In this document: positions 43,158 through 51,951 of the stretch, piece by piece | Position numbering within the stretch: position 1 is the stretch's first letter | Layout of the letters: each line of letters starts with the position of its first letter | Source: Candidatus Fermentithermobacillaceae bacterium | Lineage (GTDB): Bacteria; Bacillota; Sulfobacillia; Fermentithermobacillales; DUSS01 | Direction of reading: 5' to 3' | Assembly (NCBI GenBank): GCA_012842495.1 | Contig: DUSS01000045.1 | Location: 1-64,000, forward strand | DNA: 64,000 nucleotides | Position numbers and translations under genes: made by a program | The notes under the pieces: model-generated | Databases searched by the model: none | The model's input: only the letters and a program-made list of their open reading frames with translations | What the model was told of the DNA's origin: nothing

Positions 43158-43580
43158 ATGATGAAAAGTCAAGGTTTGATGGTGGCGGTCGTGCTGTTAG
43201 CTCTGGCGGTGGCCGGGTACGCTGTCGCCTCAAGGGTGTACGGGTTTCCCTTTTTAGGGCTGCCGGCGCCCCGCAGCCCGGAACCGGTTCCGGGGATGTA
43301 CAGTTTGGGCCTGATGATAACGAATCTCGATGACCCAGGGAGGTTCATAAGGGTTCAAATCGAGCTCGAGCTGTACGATGGTTCCAAATCAACCTTGGTT
43401 TCGCAAAGGGTCTCCGAAATAAAAACGGACATTTACGCGCTACTAAGGGCCAAGAAATATGACGACCTCGCCGGCGAGTCAGGTCTCAGAAACCTTCAAA
43501 CGGAGATACTGGACAGGTTGAACAAGAAATTTCCCGGGCTCGTGAAAAACGTCTACTTTTCGGAATTTCTTATTCAATAA
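43158..43580 (+). CDS. fliL: flagellar basal body-associated protein FliL
   Basis: A 140-residue bitopic protein with one N-terminal membrane helix (LMVAVVLLALAVAGYAVA) and an extracytoplasmic domain of the FliL type: MITNLDDPGRFIRVQIELEL, SEIKTDIYALLRAKKYDDLA and a C-terminal NLQTEILDRLNKKFPGLVKN. FliL associates with stators and stabilises the motor. Position between motB and fliM is standard. Its stop overlaps the open frame of fliM, but the chosen fliM start is 38 bp later. Confidence 0.9.
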   Translation: MMKSQGLMVAVVLLALAVAGYAVASRVYGFPFLGLPAPRSPEPVPGMYSLGLMITNLDDPGRFIRVQIELELYDGSKSTLVSQRVSEIKTDIYALLRAKKYDDLAGESGLRNLQTEILDRLNKKFPGLVKNVYFSEFLIQ

Positions 43581-43618
43581 TGACCGGTGGCCAGACCTGT
43601 GTGAGGAGGGGGGATAGT

Positions 43619-44626
43619 GTGAGCGCTCTATCGCAGAAAGAGATCGAAGAGCTCATAAAGGGCTTGGTGCCTAAGCCCGAGGCAGGCGGAGGTGCCCACG
43701 TGGCCAGGCCCAGGTTACGAGTATACGACTTCAAGAGGCCGGATAAGTTTTCCCGCGACCAGCTTCGGGGGATGCAGCTTATATACGATAACTTTTCCCG
43801 CCAGCTTACCGCCTTCTTATCCACGTTTTTCCGTAAAGCCGTGCACGTAACCGTGAGCCTGGTGGACCAGATCACGTACGGGGAGTTTTCGTCCGGACTT
43901 TCCGATCCGTGCTGTGTAGTGGCGGCCCAATGGAAGCCTCTGGCTTCCACGGTGCTCATGAACCTCGGCCCCGAAATGGCCATAGCCATGGTGGACAGGC
44001 TCCTGGGGGGAGAGGGAAAACCCGGGCTCTCCAGACAGCTTACCGACATCGAAACAACCATTTTCAGAAAAGTGGCGGGCTCCGTATTCGACCTATTCGG
44101 GCAGGTTATCGAGGACCTCGGCATCGGAAAGTACTCCATAAGCGTATCGGCTATCGAAACCAATCCCCTTTTCATACAACAGGCGATGGCCCCGAACGAA
44201 ATAGTCCTGTCCGTGTCCATCCAGTTGAGCTTCGGGGGCGAAAGCGGCACGGTCGAATTCATAACGCCCTATGTGACACTGGAACCCATCCTGCCCAAAA
44301 TATCGCAGCGGCAATGGTTCGCCAGATACCAGCCGGAGGAGTCGTCCGGGGATTCTGATCAGGCGCTCGAAGCTTTCAAGGACGTGGAGATCCCCCTTTC
44401 AATACGGCTCGGGGAAGCACTCCTCACGGTGAGGGAAGTGATGTCCCTGGAACCCGGGGACACCATCGAACTTGAGACCGTTCCCGGTAAAGAAGCTGTT
44501 GTTTACATCCTGGGAGAACCCAGGTTCAGAGCCAGGGTGGGGCGGGTCAAGAATCACCTTGCGGTGAAAATCGTGGAGCGAATAGGCGCCCCGAAGGAGG
44601 CGGATGACCATGACGAAAAGCGGTAA
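43619..44626 (+). CDS. fliM: flagellar motor switch protein FliM
   Basis: A 335-residue C-ring protein. The N-terminal [15 protein letters not shown] is the CheY-P-binding peptide (LSQ.EID.L family), the middle domain is CheC-like ([33 protein letters not shown]), and the C-terminal SpoA domain is present ([20 protein letters not shown]). The GTG at 43619 follows GAGGAGGGGGG and gives the family-standard N-terminus; the open frame reaches back to 43580. The intact CheY-binding peptide implies a chemotaxis system elsewhere, since no che gene lies in this window. Overlaps fliN by 23 bp. Confidence 0.95.
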   Translation: MSALSQKEIEELIKGLVPKPEAGGGAHVARPRLRVYDFKRPDKFSRDQLRGMQLIYDNFSRQLTAFLSTFFRKAVHVTVSLVDQITYGEFSSGLSDPCCVVAAQWKPLASTVLMNLGPEMAIAMVDRLLGGEGKPGLSRQLTDIETTIFRKVAGSVFDLFGQVIEDLGIGKYSISVSAIETNPLFIQQAMAPNEIVLSVSIQLSFGGESGTVEFITPYVTLEPILPKISQRQWFARYQPEESSGDSDQALEAFKDVEIPLSIRLGEALLTVREVMSLEPGDTIELETVPGKEAVVYILGEPRFRARVGRVKNHLAVKIVERIGAPKEADDHDEKR

Positions 44627-45266
44627 CTCAAAAGGAAACGAAAAGCTGAAGCCCGCCGGTGAGTTCGGAACGGTCACGGAACCGGAGAGCGGCCGGAACG
44701 AAACGGACATTGAGGAACTCGAAGAGCAGGGGGAACCCGGTGATAGCGCAGCGCTGGCTTCCCGACCGGAAGAGGTTGCTGGGGGAGCAGATGCCTCCGT
44801 TCTTGAACAGCTCAAGCTTTCTCCCTCAGAGCAAAAAGAGGCAGACATGCTGATATCCAGCCTGCTTTCGGGGGGAGATGGTCCCGGAAACCCCGCTAAA
44901 AATTCCGGGGCAAACGAAGCCAAGGAGGAATCCGCCGGTCCGGTGATTCGGCCCGCGGTATTTGAGGAGTTCACGCCAGAGCCGGGCGCTCAGGCTACCA
45001 TCGGAGGGCTGGACCTTTTGATGGACGTACCTCTCTCGGTCACGGTGGAACTCGGAAAAGCCCGGTGTTACGTCAGGGACATTCTGAACCTGACCGTTGG
45101 ATCCGTGATCGAACTCGAGAAACTCGCGGGCGACCCGGTGGACGTCCTGGTTAACGGAAAGCTCATCGCAAAGGGAGAGGTAGTTGTCCTAGACGAGAAT
45201 TTCGGCGTGAGGATTCAAGAGATAGTTTCCGGAACGGCAAAGCCAAAAAAGGAGCGCGGCCGGTAA
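44604..45266 (+). CDS. fliN: flagellar motor switch protein FliN with long acidic N-terminus
   Basis: A 220-residue C-ring protein. Residues about 145-210 are a SpoA/FliN domain ([60 protein letters not shown]). The first 130 residues are acidic and low-complexity (Glu, Gly, Pro, Ser), with one helix ([20 protein letters not shown]). The CheC-type phosphatase domain of Bacillus FliY is not present, so this is a FliN with a non-catalytic extension. cheY, which usually follows fliY, is absent. Confidence 0.92.
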   Translation: MTMTKSGNSKGNEKLKPAGEFGTVTEPESGRNETDIEELEEQGEPGDSAALASRPEEVAGGADASVLEQLKLSPSEQKEADMLISSLLSGGDGPGNPAKNSGANEAKEESAGPVIRPAVFEEFTPEPGAQATIGGLDLLMDVPLSVTVELGKARCYVRDILNLTVGSVIELEKLAGDPVDVLVNGKLIAKGEVVVLDENFGVRIQEIVSGTAKPKKERGR

Positions 45267-45336
45267 CCGGTAAGAAACTTGATATTTGGAGACGAGCGCG
45301 AAAAAAGGGGGGACCCGCCGGAGACGGCGGTTAGAA

Positions 45337-46530
45337 ATGGGCTCGTATTCCTTGACTTTAGAGTGGATCAAAATCCTCGTATTCTTAGCGATTCTCTCTG
45401 CTGCAGCGTATGTGGTAGTGCGGCTATCGGGGCGCTCGAGGCCCCGGGGAGGCGCCGCAAAGGAACTTACCATTCTGGAGACGCTCAGTCTGGGCGGGAC
45501 GAGATTTCTCTGCCTTGTCAGGATCGGTAGAAACCGCCTCTTGCTCGGGGTTACGGACCATTCTATCACCTGCTTATCCCATTATCCGGATGAAACGGGT
45601 GGGACGGACGAGAACCCCGTGGAAGGTTCCGGTTCTGCCGGCCTGGAGCAAGGGGCTTCCGCAGGCGGTCTGGACGCACCAGTCAAGAGAGGTATCCCGG
45701 GGACGTCCTTTCTCGATACCCTCCACAGGGAATTCAGATCCTCCTGGAGGCGACTCAGGGGAAAGGGACCTTTCTTTCTCGCCTTTGCTGTGCTCATCCT
45801 GGTGACAACCTTTCCCCGCTGCGGCGCATGCCAGCCCGGCGGAGCTGCTCCGCTTCCCATTCCCAACATTGAGATAAGGATCGGAGGAGAAGGAGGGGGC
45901 GGTGGACTCCTGTCGGCTCTGGGTATTCTCGCGGTTCTCACCGTGCTTTCCCTGGCGCCGGCCATCCTGATACTCACCACTTCGTTTACCAGGATAATCG
46001 TGGTATTCTCTTTTCTCAGGGCGGGGTTGGGAACCCAGCAAACCCCGGCGAATCAGATACTCATCGGACTCGCCCTCCTCATGACTTTTCTGATCATGGC
46101 CCCCGTGTGGAATCAGGTGAACGCAGTGGCCGTTCAGCCTTACGTGCGGGGGGAGATCGATGCGGCCGAGGCGTGGCAACGGGGCGTGGTGCCCGTCCGG
46201 GATTTCATGTTGAGGCAGACGAGGCAGAAAGATCTCGCCCTGTTCCTGGACATGCAGGGGGGAAATCCTCCCGCTGGACCCGAGGACCTGTCCGTATTCG
46301 TCGTCGCCCCCGCTTTTGTCATCTCCGAACTGAAAACCGCCTTCGAAATAGGGTTTATGCTGTTTCTGCCGTTCCTCGTAATCGATATGATAGTGGCGTC
46401 CACCCTGATGTCCATGGGAATGCTCATGCTTCCTCCGGTTTTGATCTCGCTGCCCTTCAAGATTCTTCTGTTCGTGCTCGTTGACGGTTGGGGGCTTCTG
46501 GCCCAATCGCTCATGAAAAGCTTCAAATAG
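45337..46530 (+). CDS. fliP: FliO-FliP fusion protein of the flagellar export gate
   Basis: A 397-residue protein joining two normally separate gate components. The FliO part has a membrane helix at about 8-29 (WIKILVFLAILSAAAYVVVR) and the domain KELTILETLSLGGTRFLCLV, RIGRNRLLLGVTDHSI. After a 45-residue linker comes the usual FliP signal-like segment (KGPFFLAFAVLILVTTF, about 143-159), with no ATG, GTG or TTG before it, and then full FliP: LAPAILILTTSFTRIIVVFS, AGLGTQQTPANQILIGLALL and the C-terminal SMGMLMLPPVLISLPFKILL. ATG 45337 was preferred because an N-out helix suits FliO; TTG 45286 would add an Arg-rich start with no ribosome site. Confidence 0.9.
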   Translation: MGSYSLTLEWIKILVFLAILSAAAYVVVRLSGRSRPRGGAAKELTILETLSLGGTRFLCLVRIGRNRLLLGVTDHSITCLSHYPDETGGTDENPVEGSGSAGLEQGASAGGLDAPVKRGIPGTSFLDTLHREFRSSWRRLRGKGPFFLAFAVLILVTTFPRCGACQPGGAAPLPIPNIEIRIGGEGGGGGLLSALGILAVLTVLSLAPAILILTTSFTRIIVVFSFLRAGLGTQQTPANQILIGLALLMTFLIMAPVWNQVNAVAVQPYVRGEIDAAEAWQRGVVPVRDFMLRQTRQKDLALFLDMQGGNPPAGPEDLSVFVVAPAFVISELKTAFEIGFMLFLPFLVIDMIVASTLMSMGMLMLPPVLISLPFKILLFVLVDGWGLLAQSLMKSFK

Positions 46531-46548
46531 AGTGGGAGGCAGGACGTC

Positions 46549-46815
46549 ATGACGCTGGAAGAACTACTCAAACTCGGGCGGGAAGCTCTCCTCGTAACCC
46601 TGCTGGTGTCGGCTCCCGTGCTTTCCATATCGGTGTTGGTGGGGCTCGTCATCTCCTTCTTGCAGGCCACAACGCAGATACACGAACAAACCCTGACGTT
46701 TGTCCCTAAAATCGTAGCTGTCCTCATCGCCATCTTCGTCTTCGGAGGCTGGATGCTCCGGATGGTCGTGGAATTCGCGGCCAGAGTCTTCGCCCGGATT
46801 CCGGGGATAGGATGA
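46549..46815 (+). CDS. fliQ: flagellar export gate protein FliQ
   Basis: An 88-residue two-helix membrane protein of the FliP5-FliQ4-FliR1 export gate. First helix LLVTLLVSAPVLSISVLVGL, then the conserved FLQATTQIHEQTLTFVPKI loop and second helix AVLIAIFVFGGWMLRMV. Length and motifs match the family exactly. It starts at an ATG with GTGGGAGG upstream and overlaps fliR by 4 bp (ATGA). Confidence 0.97.
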   Translation: MTLEELLKLGREALLVTLLVSAPVLSISVLVGLVISFLQATTQIHEQTLTFVPKIVAVLIAIFVFGGWMLRMVVEFAARVFARIPGIG

Positions 46816-47624
46816 AAGGTCTGCGGGAGGAGGGCCGGAAGGGGAGACGCCTGGAAATGGAGTCGTACATAGCCCTGGTTATGCCGTTTCTGTGGATCGC
46901 CCTGCGGACGGGCGGTGTTCTGGTTACAGCACCCGTTCTCGGTACCAGGTATGTACCATGGACTATCAAGGTGACGGTCAGCCTGGTGACGGCGTTCTTT
47001 TTGTGGAACGTGGTTCCCAGGGCTCCGGTGCCGGAAGGTCTTCCCGGACTTGCGGTGGCCGCTTTCGGTGAAGTGTTGTTTGGAATCGTGATCGGATTCA
47101 TGGGTACCGTTATGCTGGCGGCCATCGAGATGGCAGGACATATTGCCGACGTGGAGATCGGATTCGGCATAGCTAACGTGGTGGATCCACATTACGGTCA
47201 GCCCGCGCCTCTCCTGGGGACGCTGCAATATCTTCTGGTCCTCCTGGTTTTTCTAGAACTCGATGGTCACCACCTGTTTTTGAGGGCACTCCGGCGGTCG
47301 TTCGAACTGGTTCCGGCCGGAGGGGCTTTTGTCCCCGTCCAGTGGGCTCACGCAGCTCTCGGGGGTGCCCGGGAGATGCTATGGGTCGCTCTGGGGTTGT
47401 CGGCGCCGGTATGGGTCTCTATGTTGGTGACGGATGTGTCCATGGGGGTCATCTCTCACGGGGTTCCGCAGATGAATGTGTTTGTGGTGGGGATACCCCT
47501 CAAGATCCTTGTAGGGCTGGGAATCCTCGGTGTATCCGTCGCCTTTTACGGGGCCTTCGGCCAGCGAATCGTCCTGGAGATGTCGAGACTCGTAGATCTG
47601 CTCCTGGGGGTGTTCGCCCGGTGA
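46812..47624 (+). CDS. fliR: flagellar export gate protein FliR
   Basis: A membrane protein of up to 270 residues with about six hydrophobic helices (for example LVMPFLWIALRTGGVLVTAP and GLAVAAFGEVLFGIVIGFMG), the family segment LDGHHLFLRALRRSFELVP and the C-terminal MNVFVVGIPLKILVGLGILG. It completes the export gate with FliP and FliQ. Two starts are possible: ATG 46812 overlapping fliQ, or ATG 46857, which has AGGGGAGA 9 nt upstream and gives the more usual N-terminus MESYIALVMPF. Its end overlaps flhB by 4 bp (GTGA). Confidence 0.95.
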   Translation: MKGLREEGRKGRRLEMESYIALVMPFLWIALRTGGVLVTAPVLGTRYVPWTIKVTVSLVTAFFLWNVVPRAPVPEGLPGLAVAAFGEVLFGIVIGFMGTVMLAAIEMAGHIADVEIGFGIANVVDPHYGQPAPLLGTLQYLLVLLVFLELDGHHLFLRALRRSFELVPAGGAFVPVQWAHAALGGAREMLWVALGLSAPVWVSMLVTDVSMGVISHGVPQMNVFVVGIPLKILVGLGILGVSVAFYGAFGQRIVLEMSRLVDLLLGVFAR

Positions 47625-48718
47625 CGGCCGCCGACCTGTTGTACGTTGATCTTCAGGTTTTTGCCGAGGAAAAGAGAGAGCCGCCTACGCAAAGGCGCCG
47701 GCAGCAGGCGAGGGAAAGGGGCCAGATTCCCTCAAGCCAGGATCTGACGAAAGCCGCAGCTCTTCTGGCGGGAGTACTCGCTTTGATATTCGCCGGAGGG
47801 CCGGTCTCAAGATACGTGGCGGCGAAGACAACTTCGTTCTTTTCCATGGATATACCGGCTGAACCCGGGATCTCGTGGGCCTTGTGGTGCCTGCGGGAGA
47901 GTTTCGTAACAGCTTTCGTCGGAACAGTGCCCGTGGCGCTGGCTGCGGTCTCGGTAGGAACTCTGGTGGCGGCGTTGCAGGTAGGGCTTAACTTCCGTCT
48001 CTCCCTTGTGATGCCCGATCTTGAAAGGGTGAATCCGCTAGCCGGAATCAGAAGGCTCTTTTCCAGGCGAGGGCTGGAGGCCTCTCTGCGCTCGGTCGTA
48101 AAAGTCGTGCTGGTAGCGTTCTGCGCCTGGAAAGCTTTGTCGGGTTTGTGGGGACAGGTCGGAGCGCTGGTTGTCCGGGATGTTCGGGACTCGGTGCTGT
48201 TGGCGACAGATGCGATAAAGGACGTCCTATTGACCTGTTCGGCGCTGCTAGTTCTGGTGGGCGGGTTTGACTTTGCATATCAATGGTGGGAAAACGAGCG
48301 CAGCCTCATGATGAGTCCGAGAGAGCTGAGAGAGGAACTCAAGGAAACCGAAGGGAAACCGGAAGTGAAATCAGCTATTCGGGCCAGACAACGCGCCATA
48401 GCTCGGCGGCGCATGATGAAGAGAGTGCCCGAGGCCGATGTGGTCGTGACCAACCCGACTCACTATGCCGTGGCCCTGAAGTACGATGAAAAGACCATGA
48501 GGGCGCCGGAGATTGTGGCCAAAGGGCTTGATCATCTGGCCCAGCGTATACGCGACCTGGCCCGAAAGTCAGGAGTGGAAATCGTGGAGAATCCGCCCCT
48601 GGCTCAGGCGCTCTACCGGGCCGCCGACGTCGGAGAAGAGGTTCCACCCGAGCTATACCAGGCCGTCGCCGAGGTCCTGGCGTACGTATACAGGAAGCGT
48701 GGCCGGAAGCTGGCGTAG
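47621..48718 (+). CDS. flhB: flagellar export gate protein FlhB
   Basis: A 365-residue switch component of the export gate. The N-terminus (LLYVDLQVFAEEKREPPTQR then RRRQQARERGQIPSSQDLTK) is the Gram-positive FlhB form. Four membrane helices follow (about residues 45-65, 95-120, 145-165 and 195-220). The cytoplasmic domain carries the self-cleaving NPTH at 278-281 (VVTNPTHYAVALKY), cut between Asn278 and Pro279 in the family to change substrate specificity with FliK. I placed the start at GTG 47621; the open frame continues 93 codons into fliR but that part is a shadow. Confidence 0.96.
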   Translation: MTAADLLYVDLQVFAEEKREPPTQRRRQQARERGQIPSSQDLTKAAALLAGVLALIFAGGPVSRYVAAKTTSFFSMDIPAEPGISWALWCLRESFVTAFVGTVPVALAAVSVGTLVAALQVGLNFRLSLVMPDLERVNPLAGIRRLFSRRGLEASLRSVVKVVLVAFCAWKALSGLWGQVGALVVRDVRDSVLLATDAIKDVLLTCSALLVLVGGFDFAYQWWENERSLMMSPRELREELKETEGKPEVKSAIRARQRAIARRRMMKRVPEADVVVTNPTHYAVALKYDEKTMRAPEIVAKGLDHLAQRIRDLARKSGVEIVENPPLAQALYRAADVGEEVPPELYQAVAEVLAYVYRKRGRKLA

Positions 48719-48754
48719 CGCCCGAATCTTCCGTGACACGGGGAGGGACTGGAG

Positions 48755-50797
48755 TTGAAGAGACTGGAAGGGGTTACATCTATCCTCATAGTGCTTGTCG
48801 TGGCCATCATGGTGATCCCCTTGCCCTGGTATGTCCTGGACCTCCTCCTGGCCCTGAACTTCAGTCTTTCCATCGCTATCCTCCTCCTCACCATGTACAT
48901 CAAGGAGCCTTTGGATTTCTCGGTTTTCCCGTCCCTTCTCCTGGTAATGACCCTGTACAGGCTCGCCCTGAATGTGTCGTCCACCCGCTTGATACTGCTG
49001 CGAGCCCACGCCGGGCGCATCATCGAAGCTTTCGGTCGATTCGTGGTGGGAGGCAATGAGGTTGTAGGAATAGTCGTGTTCCTCATTCTCGTCATCATCC
49101 AGTTCGTGGTCATAACGAAGGGTGCCGAGCGGGTAGCCGAAGTCGCCGCCAGGTTTACCCTGGACGGGATGCCCGGCAAGCAAATGTCCATAGATGCAGA
49201 CCTCAACGCTGGAGTGATCACGGAAGAGGAGGCCAGGCAAAGAAGGGACGAAGTTCAGAGGGAAGCTGACTTTTACGGTGCTATGGACGGTGCGGTCAAG
49301 TTCGTCAAAGGAGACGCCGTGGCCGGACTCATCATCACGGTGATAAACCTGGTGGGGGGATTCGCCGTTGGTGTCCTCCAGCACGGCTTGACCGCCCAGG
49401 AGGCCTGGCATCGCTTCGCTCTTCTCACGGTGGGAGATGGTCTCGTGGCCCAGCTCCCGGCCCTGGTGATTTCCGCCGCCACCGGAATAATCGTCACCAG
49501 AAGCGCGTCCCAGGAGAACCTGGGTGTTGACGTAACCAGGCAAATCACATCGGACCCCCGAGCTTTGAAGATGACGGGGTTTGCGCTCATTGGATTGGCT
49601 CTCGTCCCGGGCTTACCCACCATCCCTCTCCTGTGCCTGGGTGGTGTGTGGCTTCTTTTGTCATCTTCCGTGGAACGAGCCAGGATGAGGCAGGAGGCTG
49701 CCTTGAGGGAGGCGGAATCCCAGAGGAAGTTGGACGAAACGAAAAGTCCCGAAGCGGCCAGAGCCCTTATAAAGGTCGATCCCCTGGAAATAGAGTTCGG
49801 GATAGGCCTCCTCGCCTTGGCCGACCCCTCCCAGGGCGGCGACCTGATGGACAGGATCGTCATGGTAAGGAGGCAGATCGCCTCGGAACTCGGTATCCTG
49901 ATACCCATGGTCAGGGTGAGGGACAATTTCGGTGAGCTCGGACCCAATACCTACGTGATCAACCTGCGGGGCGCCGAAATCGCCAGGGGTGAGGTTTATG
50001 CCGACAGACTCATGGCAATGGCTTTCGGAACGACCCAGGATGAGATACCGGGGATAAAAGGTCAGGACCCCACGTTTGGTTTACCCGCCGTGTGGATTCC
50101 CAGAGACGCCCGGGAGGAAGCGGAGCTTAAGGGGTATACGGTCATAGAACCTTCCGCTGTGATCGCCACGCACTTCAGCGAAACCATGAAAAAGCATGCC
50201 GCCGCGCTCCTGACCCGCCAGGAAACTCAGCGTCTTCTCGATCTCGTGAAATCCGAAGATGCGGTAGCAGTGGACGAACTCGTTCCGAACCTCCTGACCG
50301 TAGGGGAAGTGCAAAGGGTCCTTCAGAATCTTTTGAGGGAAGGAATACCCATAAAGGACCTGGTATCCATAATTGAGACTATGGGAGATGCGGCCAGGGT
50401 CTCGCGGGATGTGGAATACGTTACCGCGAAAGTGAGGCAAGGACTGTCGAGGCTCATCACTCGCAAGTGGCTTTCCAGCCGCGATCCATATCCAGTAGCT
50501 ACGATCGACCCGGACTTGGAGAAGGAGATCCTGGATGCGACGAAGAGGGTTGATGGTAGTTCGTACGTGGCCATTGCTCCAGAGAGATTGACGGCGATCA
50601 TGAAGTCCATGGTGGAAGCGGGAAGGGAACTTCAAACAAGGGCTTCACGACCCGTGTTCCTGAGTTCGTCGGCGGTGAGGAGTCAGGTTTACCAGATCGC
50701 GTCGAGAGTGGTTCCGGACGTGGTGTGCCTGGCTTATGAGGAACTCGACGATACCGCGCGCATTGAGGGAGTGAAGGTGGTAAGAGTTGAAACATGA
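48755..50797 (+). CDS. flhA: flagellar export gate protein FlhA
   Basis: A 680-residue protein that forms the nonameric ring of the export gate. The N-terminal half has about eight membrane helices, with the conserved SVFPSLLLVMTLYRLALNVS, the GNEVVGIVVFLILVIIQFVV helix and the cytoplasmic FHIPEP-type loop RVAEVAARFTLDGMPGKQMS followed by DADLNAGVITEEEARQRR. The C-terminal domain with PAVWIPRDAREEAELKGYTV binds chaperones and export substrates. TTG start with GGGAGG 8 nt upstream. flhF, flhG and the che genes that follow flhA in Bacillus are absent; a PilZ gene overlaps its end by 11 bp. Confidence 0.96.
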   Translation: MKRLEGVTSILIVLVVAIMVIPLPWYVLDLLLALNFSLSIAILLLTMYIKEPLDFSVFPSLLLVMTLYRLALNVSSTRLILLRAHAGRIIEAFGRFVVGGNEVVGIVVFLILVIIQFVVITKGAERVAEVAARFTLDGMPGKQMSIDADLNAGVITEEEARQRRDEVQREADFYGAMDGAVKFVKGDAVAGLIITVINLVGGFAVGVLQHGLTAQEAWHRFALLTVGDGLVAQLPALVISAATGIIVTRSASQENLGVDVTRQITSDPRALKMTGFALIGLALVPGLPTIPLLCLGGVWLLLSSSVERARMRQEAALREAESQRKLDETKSPEAARALIKVDPLEIEFGIGLLALADPSQGGDLMDRIVMVRRQIASELGILIPMVRVRDNFGELGPNTYVINLRGAEIARGEVYADRLMAMAFGTTQDEIPGIKGQDPTFGLPAVWIPRDAREEAELKGYTVIEPSAVIATHFSETMKKHAAALLTRQETQRLLDLVKSEDAVAVDELVPNLLTVGEVQRVLQNLLREGIPIKDLVSIIETMGDAARVSRDVEYVTAKVRQGLSRLITRKWLSSRDPYPVATIDPDLEKEILDATKRVDGSSYVAIAPERLTAIMKSMVEAGRELQTRASRPVFLSSSAVRSQVYQIASRVVPDVVCLAYEELDDTARIEGVKVVRVET

Positions 50798-51194
50798 AGG
50801 GCGAGAGAAGCGGAAAGATTTTCGGTTCAGTCTCCTCGTGCCTGTCAGGCTCGTGCACCTGGAGGAGGGGTGGAAGGTAGAGGGGCACACCGATAACCTC
50901 TCGGCGGGAGGGTGCCTCATGGTTGTCGCCCGGGGTGACCCTGCTCCTTTCGAGCCAGGTTCTTTATGTGAGGTGGACCTGGGGCTGCCCGATGGAAAAG
51001 TATTCCTGGTGAGCAAGGTGGTAAGGAAAGCTTCTGGTCAGGACGGAAAGGAGTGCCTTGCCCTTCAGTTCGTTTCGGTAGCAAGAAAGGATCAGGATAG
51101 GATCGCCAGATTTGTATTGCAGGCTGAAGTTCAAACGAAGCGTTCGGGATGCGGGAAGGAGACGGAACCGGGTGGCGGAGGTTTCCAGAAGTGA
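50787..51194 (+). CDS. PilZ-domain protein, probable c-di-GMP receptor for motility
   Basis: A 135-residue protein consisting of one PilZ domain. The c-di-GMP-binding signature is complete: R9-K-D-F-R13 and D36-N-L-S-A-G-G42, with the beta-barrel continuing through GSLCEVDLGLPDGKVFLVSK. No YcgR N-domain is present. The TTG start has AAGGTGG 6 nt upstream and overlaps flhA by 11 bp, and its end overlaps sigD by 23 bp, so it is made with the motor. PilZ proteins in such positions brake or steer flagella; that function is inferred. It makes a second c-di-GMP input besides the riboswitch at the head of the operon. Confidence 0.88.
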   Translation: MKHEGREKRKDFRFSLLVPVRLVHLEEGWKVEGHTDNLSAGGCLMVVARGDPAPFEPGSLCEVDLGLPDGKVFLVSKVVRKASGQDGKECLALQFVSVARKDQDRIARFVLQAEVQTKRSGCGKETEPGGGGFQK

Positions 51195-51933
51195 CCAGGA
51201 TCTCTGGCGCGCCTATAAGCTGAACGGAGACAAGCGTGCCAGAGACGAACTGATCGTCAAGTACGCTCCGCTGGTCAAGTATGTGGCCGGCAGGATGGCG
51301 ATTCACCTTGCCCGGCGAGTCGAGGAGGACGATCTTATAGGTTACGGGGCTTGCGGCCTCATCGACGCCATACAGCGGTTCGACCCGTGGAGAGGCGTCC
51401 GCTTCGAAACTTACGCCATAGCACGGATAAGAGGCGCCATGATAGACGGATTAAGAGCTATGGATTGGGTTCCCGCTTCTCTCAGGCACAAATCCAAACT
51501 AGTAGAAAAGGCCATGAGGGATCTGGAAAACAGGCTTGGGAGAAGTGCTACGGATGAAGAGATCGCCGCCGAGCTCGGGTGGACGATGGACGAGTTTTAC
51601 TCGAAAATTAACGCTCTCGCAGGAAGTTCCATCCTGTCCGTGGAAGACATCTGGGCTAACGCCGATGAGCCAACTGGGCCCGGGACGCCGGATATGAGAG
51701 ATGAGAAGGCGGCGAATCCCCTGGACGAGGCGGAATGGACGTCGAAAAAGGAGGAGCTTGCCCGGGCCATACAAAACCTGCCGGAACGGGAGAAGATGGT
51801 CGTCACACTCTATTATTACGAGGGCCTGACCGTGAAGGAGATTGCCCAGGTGCTTGGGGTTTCTCCTTCGAGGATTTCGCAAATACATACGAAGGCTATC
51901 ATGCGCCTCAGGGCGCACCTGACATTGGGTTAG
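51172..51933 (+). CDS. sigD: flagellar sigma-28 factor (SigD/FliA/WhiG)
   Basis: A 253-residue sigma factor for late flagellar and motility genes. Region 2 reads LIVKYAPLVKYVAGRMAIHL, DLIGYGACGLIDAIQRFDPW and RFETYAIARIRGAMIDGLRA followed by MDWVPASLR, which is diagnostic of the FliA/WhiG group. Region 3 has RDLENRLGRSATDEEIAAEL, and region 4 is LPEREKMVVTLYYYEGLTVK with EIAQVLGVSPSRISQIHTKA. GTG 51172 has AAGGAG 11 nt upstream. It overlaps the PilZ gene and is followed 18 bp later by the DUF342 gene. The anti-sigma factor FlgM is not seen. Confidence 0.95.
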   Translation: MAEVSRSDQDLWRAYKLNGDKRARDELIVKYAPLVKYVAGRMAIHLARRVEEDDLIGYGACGLIDAIQRFDPWRGVRFETYAIARIRGAMIDGLRAMDWVPASLRHKSKLVEKAMRDLENRLGRSATDEEIAAELGWTMDEFYSKINALAGSSILSVEDIWANADEPTGPGTPDMRDEKAANPLDEAEWTSKKEELARAIQNLPEREKMVVTLYYYEGLTVKEIAQVLGVSPSRISQIHTKAIMRLRAHLTLG

Positions 51934-51951
51934 CACCGGGGGGTCTTTGGA

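Noticed and set aside
47342-47620. 93-codon N-terminal extension of flhB reaching into fliR.
   Set aside because: The family start is near VDLQVFAEEK; the extension is fliR read in another frame.
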